Positions 58,334-64,000 of a DNA stretch of 64,000 nt are shown piece by piece (within the stretch, counting starts at the first letter, position 1; each line of letters begins with the position of its first letter). The translations under genes were made by a program, and so were the position numbers. Source of the stretch: Psychrobacillus sp044762655 (GTDB taxonomy: Bacteria > Bacillota > Bacilli > Bacillales_A > Planococcaceae). The notes under the pieces are model-generated. The model worked only from the letters and a program-made list of their open reading frames with translations. It searched no databases and was not told where the DNA came from. The stretch covers positions 248,001-312,000 of the forward strand of contig NZ_JBIWER010000001.1 of the NCBI RefSeq assembly GCF_044762655.1, read 5' to 3'.

Positions 58334-59440
58334 ATGACAGATAATACTATAATTCGTTTTGAGAATGTGTCCAAATCATATGATGCAGAAACGACCGTAC
58401 TAAAAAATATTAACTTAGAATTAGAGCGTGGAAAGTTTTACACTTTACTTGGCCCATCCGGTTGCGGAAAAACAACTATTTTACGCTTAATCGCGGGATT
58501 TATGCAACCCACAAGTGGGAGCATCTATTTTAATGGCAAACTTATTAATAACGTGCCAGCAAATGAACGTCAAGTAAATACAGTATTTCAGGACTATGCG
58601 TTATTTCCACATTTAAATGTATTTGAAAATGTAGCATTCGGCCTTCGCATCAAAAAACTTGGAAAAAAAGAAATTGAACAAAAAGTTTTAGAAGCGTTAA
58701 AATTCGTTAACCTAGTAGGCTACGAAAAAAGAGAAATTGCGGAAATGTCAGGCGGACAAAGACAGCGTGTTGCAATTGCTCGTGCAATTGTCAATGACCC
58801 GGAAATCATTCTACTGGATGAGCCGCTTTCAGCCTTAGATTTAAAATTACGTTCAGAGATGCAATATGAGCTTCGTGAGCTTCAGCAAAGACTGGGCAAA
58901 ACATTTATTTTTGTGACGCATGACCAGGAAGAAGCACTGGCAATGTCTGATGAAATCTTCGTATTAAATGAGGGTGAAATTGAGCAAAGTGGTACACCCA
59001 TGGATATTTACGATGAGCCGATTAATCGATATGTAGCAGACTTTATCGGGGAGTCAAATATTGTATCGGGTGTAATGGTAGCAGATTTCCGTGTGAAAAT
59101 TGGTGGAAAAGAGTTTGAATGTGTGGACCAAGGACTAAACCCAAATGAAAAAGTCGATATTGTTATTCGTCCAGAGGATTTAGAAATAACAACGGTCGAA
59201 AAAGGGAAAATGAAGGTGAAAGTAGATACTCAATTATTCCGAGGAGTACATTATGAGCTTTCTACTTACGATGATGAAGGAAATGAGTGGCTTGTACATT
59301 CAACTAAAAAAGCTGATGTTGGTGAATATATCGGCTTAGATTTCGATCCAGAGGCAATTCATGTAATGCGTTTAAATGAAACAGAAGAAGAATTTGATAA
59401 ACGTCTCGAGTCTTATGGAGAAGACGCTTATGCAAACTAA
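58334..59440 (+). CDS. potA: Spermidine/putrescine ABC transporter ATPase
   Basis: The 368-residue ATPase energises polyamine import. It has Walker A LGPSGCGKTTILRL near residue 38, the Q-loop VFQDYALFPHL, the ABC signature EMSGGQRQRVAIARAI, Walker B ILLDEPLSALD and the H-loop FVTHDQEEAL, followed by a C-terminal TOBE domain (VIRPEDLEI). Length fits PotA. It starts 31 bases after the regulator and overlaps potB by 11 bases. Confidence 0.95.
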   Translation: MTDNTIIRFENVSKSYDAETTVLKNINLELERGKFYTLLGPSGCGKTTILRLIAGFMQPTSGSIYFNGKLINNVPANERQVNTVFQDYALFPHLNVFENVAFGLRIKKLGKKEIEQKVLEALKFVNLVGYEKREIAEMSGGQRQRVAIARAIVNDPEIILLDEPLSALDLKLRSEMQYELRELQQRLGKTFIFVTHDQEEALAMSDEIFVLNEGEIEQSGTPMDIYDEPINRYVADFIGESNIVSGVMVADFRVKIGGKEFECVDQGLNPNEKVDIVIRPEDLEITTVEKGKMKVKVDTQLFRGVHYELSTYDDEGNEWLVHSTKKADVGEYIGLDFDPEAIHVMRLNETEEEFDKRLESYGEDAYAN

Positions 59441-60254
59441 AACTACAAAAACGTTTTACTTAATACCTTATTATGTATGGATCGCATTATTTGTTATTGC
59501 GCCAATTGCGTTAATCGCATATTATTCCTTCTTCGATTTAAATGGAAGTTTCACTTTAGACAATTATTTAAACTTTTTCTCATCAGTTTATTTAAAGCTA
59601 ACACTTAGCTCGTTTTGGTATGCATTTTTAATTACATTCTTTACGTTAGTCATTGCATATCCAACTGCTTATTTGCTCACGAAAACAAAACATAAACAAT
59701 TATGGTTATTACTTATCATCATTCCATCTTGGATCAATTTACTATTAAAAACATATGCATTTATCGGTATATTCGGTTTGTATGGTCCTGTGAACGCATT
59801 TTTAAATGTATTTGGAATTGGAGAAAAGCAAATTTTATTCACAGATTTTAGTTTCGTCTTTGTAGCAGTTTATATATTTATTCCATTTATGATTTTACCT
59901 ATTTTTAACTCTTTAGATAAGTTAAATCCATCTTTAATTGATGCTAGCCGAGATTTAGGAGCATCAAGCTGGACAACATTTTCAAAGGTAATATTACCTT
60001 TAACGATTAATGGGGTTAAAGCTGGTATTCAAGCAGTATTCATCCCTTCCCTTTCATTATTCATGATTACTCGATTAATCGCGGGGAACAAAGTGATTAC
60101 GTTAGGTACAGCTATTGAACAGCAATTCTTAGTTACGCAAAACTGGGGAATGGGTTCTACTATTGCCGTTTTCTTAATCATATTTATGGTAATTATTATG
60201 ATCATTACAGGTCAACGTGATAAGGGGGCTACTTCCAATGGAAACAACAAGTAA
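59430..60254 (+). CDS. potB: Spermidine/putrescine permease subunit
   Basis: The 274-residue membrane protein has six segments and the EAA-type loop ASRDLGASSWTTFSKVILPLTINGVKAG near residue 170 that docks to PotA. It resembles PotB/PotH. The ATG at 59430 lies inside the end of potA, nine bases after GGAG; a longer frame start at 59376 would lie deep in potA. It overlaps potC by 17 bases. Confidence 0.93.
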   Translation: MQTKTTKTFYLIPYYVWIALFVIAPIALIAYYSFFDLNGSFTLDNYLNFFSSVYLKLTLSSFWYAFLITFFTLVIAYPTAYLLTKTKHKQLWLLLIIIPSWINLLLKTYAFIGIFGLYGPVNAFLNVFGIGEKQILFTDFSFVFVAVYIFIPFMILPIFNSLDKLNPSLIDASRDLGASSWTTFSKVILPLTINGVKAGIQAVFIPSLSLFMITRLIAGNKVITLGTAIEQQFLVTQNWGMGSTIAVFLIIFMVIIMIITGQRDKGATSNGNNK

Positions 60255-61041
60255 GTCAGCGAAGTTTTACTTAGCCCTTGTATTTATCGTGTTATACACG
60301 CCTATTATCTATTTAATTTTTTACTCTTTTAATAGTGGTGGGAGCATGAATAACTTTGAATCATTCACTTGGGAGCATTATGCGGCAGTATTTTCAGATA
60401 CTCGTCTCATTATGATTCTTCTTAATACCGTTATTGTCGCCTTACTTTCGGCCCTATTAGCAACTATTATTGGTGTTTTCGGTTCGATTGGTATTGTATT
60501 TATGCGAAATAAATCATTACGCAGATCCATCCTTTCTTTAAATAATGTTTTAATCGTAAGTCCGGATGTTGTAATTGGAGCATCATTTTTAATCCTTTTT
60601 ACTGCAATTGGAGTAAAACTTGGATTTGCATCCGTTCTAATCTCTCATATTGCATTTAGCATTCCTATTGTAGTGTTGATGGTACTACCTAAGCTACAAG
60701 AGATGAATAGTACGTTAATAGATGCAGCAGCTGATCTGGGAGCAACTAAACGTGATATTTTGACTCGCGTTATTATCCCATTCATCAAGCCTGGAATTTT
60801 CGCAGGATTTTTTATGGCATTAACATATTCATTGGACGATTTTGCAGTTACATTTTTTGTAACAGGAAATGGTTTTAGCACGCTTTCAGTCGAAATTTAT
60901 TCGATGGCAAGAACGGGTATTACGTTAACTATTAATGCATTATCTGGAATTGTCTTTATCGTGACACTTCTTCTCGTTGTTGGTTATTATTTTGTTAGCC
61001 AACGTGGGAAAAACCCTGTCGGAATGGGGGTTCGAAAATGA
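60238..61041 (+). CDS. potC: Spermidine/putrescine permease subunit
   Basis: The 267-residue second permease has six membrane segments and the coupling loop DAAADLGATKRDILTRVIIPFIKPGIFAGF near residue 160. YSLDDFAVTFFVTGNG, with the conserved DDF, is characteristic of PotC/PotI. ATG 60238 follows AAGGGGGC by eight bases. The stop overlaps potD in ATGA. Confidence 0.94.
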   Translation: METTSKSAKFYLALVFIVLYTPIIYLIFYSFNSGGSMNNFESFTWEHYAAVFSDTRLIMILLNTVIVALLSALLATIIGVFGSIGIVFMRNKSLRRSILSLNNVLIVSPDVVIGASFLILFTAIGVKLGFASVLISHIAFSIPIVVLMVLPKLQEMNSTLIDAAADLGATKRDILTRVIIPFIKPGIFAGFFMALTYSLDDFAVTFFVTGNGFSTLSVEIYSMARTGITLTINALSGIVFIVTLLLVVGYYFVSQRGKNPVGMGVRK

Positions 61042-62111
61042 AAGAAATAACAAGAGCAGCAATAGCAATCGTTATAGTATGTATTATATTGTTTGGTATT
61101 AACAATTATTTAAACAAAAGCTCTGGTAATGCAGGTAGTGATACTTTAACAATTTATAACTGGGGAGAATATATTGATCCCGATTTAATCACGCAATTTG
61201 AAGAAGAATCGGGATATCGTGTCGTATATGAAACGTTTGATTCGAATGAAGCTATGATGACAAAAATTGAACAAGGCGGTACTTCTTATGATATTGCGGT
61301 ACCTTCAGAGTATGCAATTGAAAAGATGAAGGAAAATGATTTATTGCTAGAAATTGATCATTCTAAAATTCCAAACTTGAGCAATATTGATCCGTACTTT
61401 TTAGATTTAGCATTCGATCCAAAAAACAAATACTCTGTTCCTTATTTCTGGGGAACCGTAGGAGTTGTATTCAATCCTGCCCTTTTAGATGGACAAACCT
61501 TTGAAAGCTGGGATGCACTTTGGGATCCGTCACTAGAGGGCGAAGTATTGCTAGTAGATGGAGCTCGTGAAATCATTGGTATGGGATTAAACAGCTTAGG
61601 CTATTCTCTGAATTCTACAGATGAAAAAGAATTACTAGAGGCCACAGCTAAATTAAAAGAATTAACTCCAAATGTAAAAGCGATTATTGGAGACGAAGTT
61701 ACACAGCTAATGATAAACGAAGAAGCTTCAGTAGCAGTTACGTTCTCTGGCCAAGCCGCTGATATGATGTGGGAAAATGAAGGTTTAGATTACGCGGTCC
61801 CTGAAGAAGGGTCTAATCTATGGTTTGATAATATGGTAATACCTAAAACAGCCGCAAATGTGGAAGGTGCACATGAATTCATCAACTTTATGTTGGATGC
61901 CGAGGTTGCTGCACAAAATACAGATTATGTTGGATATTCGATACCAAATGCTGCAGCAGTAGAATTACTGGATGAAGAAGTTACTTCGGATGAAAGATTT
62001 TATCCTCCAGAGGAATCTAGAGAAAATCTAGAAGTTTACAAAAATTTAGGGCTTGAAATGCTCGGGAAATATAATGAGCTGTTTTTAGAATTTAAAATGA
62101 GCGCAAACTAA
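61038..62111 (+). CDS. potD: Spermidine/putrescine-binding protein
   Basis: The 357-residue substrate-binding protein has TLTIYNWGEYIDPDLITQFEEESGY near residue 35 and the conserved IGDEVTQLMINEEASVAVTFSGQAADMMWEN, LWFDNMVIPKTAANVEGAHEFINFML regions of PotD. The N-terminus (RAAIAIVIVCIILFGINNYL) is hydrophobic, but its single Cys lacks a lipobox (small residue at -1), so it looks like an uncleaved membrane anchor. It is the last gene of the operon before a terminator. Confidence 0.93.
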   Translation: MKEITRAAIAIVIVCIILFGINNYLNKSSGNAGSDTLTIYNWGEYIDPDLITQFEEESGYRVVYETFDSNEAMMTKIEQGGTSYDIAVPSEYAIEKMKENDLLLEIDHSKIPNLSNIDPYFLDLAFDPKNKYSVPYFWGTVGVVFNPALLDGQTFESWDALWDPSLEGEVLLVDGAREIIGMGLNSLGYSLNSTDEKELLEATAKLKELTPNVKAIIGDEVTQLMINEEASVAVTFSGQAADMMWENEGLDYAVPEEGSNLWFDNMVIPKTAANVEGAHEFINFMLDAEVAAQNTDYVGYSIPNAAAVELLDEEVTSDERFYPPEESRENLEVYKNLGLEMLGKYNELFLEFKMSAN

Positions 62112-62116
62112 AGTGG

Positions 62117-62146
62117 AGAGTCGTCAATTATGACGACTCTTTATTA
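62117..62146 (+). terminator. Terminator after potD
   Basis: AGAGTCGTCA pairs with TGACGACTCT around ATTA and is followed by a T-rich tail. Confidence 0.92.
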
Positions 62147-62248
62147 TTCTCCAAAATTTATAATTTCGCTACTCGAAAGTTTTTATTCTAACCGGAATAT
62201 GGTAGAATCGATAGACGTGTATAAGTATTTACAGAAAGCAGGAATTTT

Positions 62249-63433
62249 ATGGCGAAGAAAACAAACAACTCTGCATTGTATATTTTAATGTTCAATATGT
62301 TCATAGCAATGTCTGGAATAGGTTTAGTAATTCCGGTTATGCCCCAATATTTAGAGACCTTTGGTGTAGCAGGTCAAGCACTTGGGTTTATCATAGCATC
62401 ATTTGCTTTTGGACAATTTTTATTTTCACCTTTAGCTGGTGACCTATCCGATACATTAGGACGTAAAAAACTAATCATGGTAGGATTGATAATATTTTCA
62501 GCCTCTCAATTATGGTTTGGATTAGCAACTCATGAATGGATGTTGTACACAGCTCGATTTGTTAGTGGTATTGGAGGAGCTTTTTTAATACCAGCTACAA
62601 TGGCCTTTGTTGCTGATATTACCTCTTTAGAAGAACGTGGAAAAGGAATGGGATTCCTAGGAGCTTCTATGTCTCTAGGATTTATGGTTGGTCCCGCAAT
62701 TGGTGGATTTTTAGCAAAAGTAAGTTTAACCTTCCCGTTTTATATGGCTTCTGTAGCAGCAGTTATTGCAGCAGTTATTTCATTAATCATCCTACCTGAT
62801 ATAAAAAATGCTGTTTCAGAGATTCCACCTGAACCTAAAAAACGCGAAAATATATTAACACAAATGAAAAATTCAGTGAAAACACCTTATTTTATGATGT
62901 TAATCATCATATTTGTTTTCACTTTTGGTATTGCAAATTTCCAAACGACCTTTTCTTTGTATGTAGATCATAAATATAATTATACTCCACAAGATATTGC
63001 TGTTGTATTAACAGTAGGTGGATTTATCGGGGTTATCGTACAAACATTGGTAGTGGAGAAACTATTTAAACGATTTGGTGAATTGAATGTTATTCTAGTT
63101 AATCTAATTGTTGCTGCTATAGCTTTCCTACTATTCTTCGTAGTAGATGGTTTTGCGCTAGTGTTACTAGTTGCATCGATATTCTCTACCGCTACAACGC
63201 TCATTCGTCCAGCCGTTAATACCGTTATTTCAAAATTGGCGGGAAATGAACAAGGGTTTGCAGCAGGGATGAATAATGCCTATATGAGTTTAGGCAGTAT
63301 GGTTGGACCAGCACTTGCGGGAATGTTTTTTGATATAAATATTAATTATCCTTTTATAATAGGTTCCATTATTTTGTTAGGCTCGTGGGCAATCACACTT
63401 GTTTGGATAAAAAGAAAAAAACCAATTATATAA
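62249..63433 (+). CDS. MFS multidrug-type transporter
   Basis: The 394-residue protein has twelve membrane segments of the drug:H+ antiporter-1 (12-TMS) family, near NorA, Bmr and YitG. It has GIGLVIPVMPQYLE at helix 1, GDLSDTLGRKK as motif A in loop 2-3, ARFVSGIGGAFLIPATMAFVAD with motif B, and SLGFMVGPAIGGFL as motif C of exporters. The substrate is unknown. The start follows AGCAGGA. No regulator is adjacent. Confidence 0.92.
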   Translation: MAKKTNNSALYILMFNMFIAMSGIGLVIPVMPQYLETFGVAGQALGFIIASFAFGQFLFSPLAGDLSDTLGRKKLIMVGLIIFSASQLWFGLATHEWMLYTARFVSGIGGAFLIPATMAFVADITSLEERGKGMGFLGASMSLGFMVGPAIGGFLAKVSLTFPFYMASVAAVIAAVISLIILPDIKNAVSEIPPEPKKRENILTQMKNSVKTPYFMMLIIIFVFTFGIANFQTTFSLYVDHKYNYTPQDIAVVLTVGGFIGVIVQTLVVEKLFKRFGELNVILVNLIVAAIAFLLFFVVDGFALVLLVASIFSTATTLIRPAVNTVISKLAGNEQGFAAGMNNAYMSLGSMVGPALAGMFFDININYPFIIGSIILLGSWAITLVWIKRKKPII

Positions 63434-63456
63434 ACAATGTAGAAAACTAAGGTCAG

Positions 63457-63502
63457 AAAAAATAACCGTTAGTGAGCAATGGCTCATTAACGGTTATTTT
63501 TA
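63457..63502. terminator. Bidirectional terminator
   Basis: AAAAATAACCGTTA pairs with TAACGGTTATTTTT, and TGAGC/GCTCA extends the stem. It lies between the convergent MFS gene and the membrane protein at the right edge. Confidence 0.93.
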
Positions 63503-63508
63503 TATTAC

Positions 63509-64000
63509 TTATCGTTTTTTCTTTTCTCTTACTAATTTCCCTAAATTCGTAGCAGAAGTAGAATTTTCTGATTTCATTTTTTTACGTGTTCTTTTGAATG
63601 GTGCAAGTAATAGATGGAATCCGAATCGTCTGATCGTTATATCAATGAAAAATAAAAGAATGGCAACCATTAAAAGTAATTGTTGGATAGATTGTTTCTC
63701 CGAGCTCGAGAGCTCCATTTCCCGGAAAGCCTCAGAAGGTTCCGTCAGTAGCTTACCATCTGTTTTTGCTGAAATCATCTCCAAAATTGCTGTATTCGGC
63801 TTTTGTATTTTGTATTCCTCGCTATAAGGAATGGAAATACCGGCTTGGTATAGTGCATCCTTTTCATTTGAAATACGGAAAAACACAAGCCCAGGGTCAC
63901 TGTCAACTGTTACTCTTGCTTTACCAGGCGCAAGTGCTTCAGATGTAACCGAAAGCTCATCTCCTCGTTCGTTAACAGCTGCTATTTCTAAAAAGGAGGA
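63509..64000 (-). CDS. C-terminal end of a large membrane protein
   Basis: The frame is open from the right edge through 163 codons to its stop, so this is the end of a longer protein. It has an extracytoplasmic beta-rich part (LSVTSEALAPGKARVTVDSD, FFRISNEKDALYQAGISIPYSEEY), a single membrane segment (QQLLLMVAILLFFIDITIRRF) and a short basic cytoplasmic tail (KRTRKKMKSE). This resembles the end of VWA-domain or glutamine-amidotransferase-like membrane proteins that accompany MoxR ATPases. I am not sure of the family. Confidence 0.6.
   Translation of the reverse strand, partial: SSFLEIAAVNERGDELSVTSEALAPGKARVTVDSDPGLVFFRISNEKDALYQAGISIPYSEEYKIQKPNTAILEMISAKTDGKLLTEPSEAFREMELSSSEKQSIQQLLLMVAILLFFIDITIRRFGFHLLLAPFKRTRKKMKSENSTSATNLGKLVREKKKR

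Overview
The window is a low-GC chromosomal stretch from an endospore-forming member of the Bacillales. Gene order follows, in reverse, the Bacillus subtilis region from ktrC through rnjA, def, pdhABCD, speA, typA, ftsW, pycA and ctaA-G to ylbO. The caa3 oxidase (cytochrome-c domain fused to subunit II), sporulation genes (gerR/ylbO, ylbJ-like, ytvI-like, ylbF), strong AGGAGG ribosome sites and many TTG starts fit Bacillaceae or Planococcaceae. A Psychrobacillus- or Lysinibacillus-like organism is my guess from gene content. It was not established by any search. No rRNA, tRNA, CRISPR array, prophage or intact insertion sequence was seen.

Layout. 1-3.3 kb: an acyl-CoA carboxylase operon (biotin carboxylase, biotin carrier, start of the carboxyltransferase) behind a promoter overlapped by a perfect catabolite-response (cre) match, then gerR and a crotonase. 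3.4-9 kb: rpmF-ylbN and tmcAL fired from back-to-back promoters, then ddcP, a short ylbJ-like gene, coaD and rsmD. 8.8-17 kb: ylbG and ylbF separated by a glycerophosphodiesterase gene, a thioesterase, a second MurE-like ligase divergent from a stand-alone aspartokinase domain, ylbC and yugN. 17-27 kb: a ytvI-like gene, then haem A synthesis and cytochrome caa3 oxidase (ctaM-like, ctaG, F, E, D, C, B, with ctaA divergent). 27-42 kb: pycA, ftsW, ylaN, ylaL, ylaI, ylaH, typA, ylaF, suhB, ykzI, yktB, yktA, a nitronate monooxygenase, a speA-type decarboxylase and an lrgAB pair. 42-50 kb: a polysaccharide deacetylase lipoprotein, pdhABCD, ykyA, def. 50-57.6 kb: a sugar kinase, a HAD phosphatase, a 23-codon basic peptide, rpoY-rnjA, a LysE exporter, an amino-acid permease, ktrC and a thioredoxin-fold protein. 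57.7-64 kb: a regulator plus potABCD polyamine importer, an MFS exporter and the end of a large membrane protein.

Functional links. Pyruvate metabolism is prominent: pycA feeds oxaloacetate, pdhABCD feeds acetyl-CoA, and LrgAB homologues can carry pyruvate. Polyamine synthesis (speA-type gene) and import (potABCD) are both present. Respiration is grouped with haem O/A synthesis behind helically phased ResD-like boxes.

The most interesting signal is the divergent MurE-like/aspartokinase pair at 13.3-15.6 kb. The ligase carries the DNPR signature of meso-diaminopimelate-adding enzymes, the kinase lacks feedback (ACT) domains, and both genes are preceded by divergent mother-cell-type sigma-K/E -10 motifs. 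This fits a sporulation-specific supply of diaminopimelate for spore cortex in an organism whose vegetative wall may use another diamino acid. Other unexplained structure: a 12-unit TTGCG array with strict 21/29-bp spacing, five degenerate dispersed repeats with inverted ends, a two-copy hairpin element of which one copy has lost an arm, and a nested-stem RNA candidate between ktrC and the permease.
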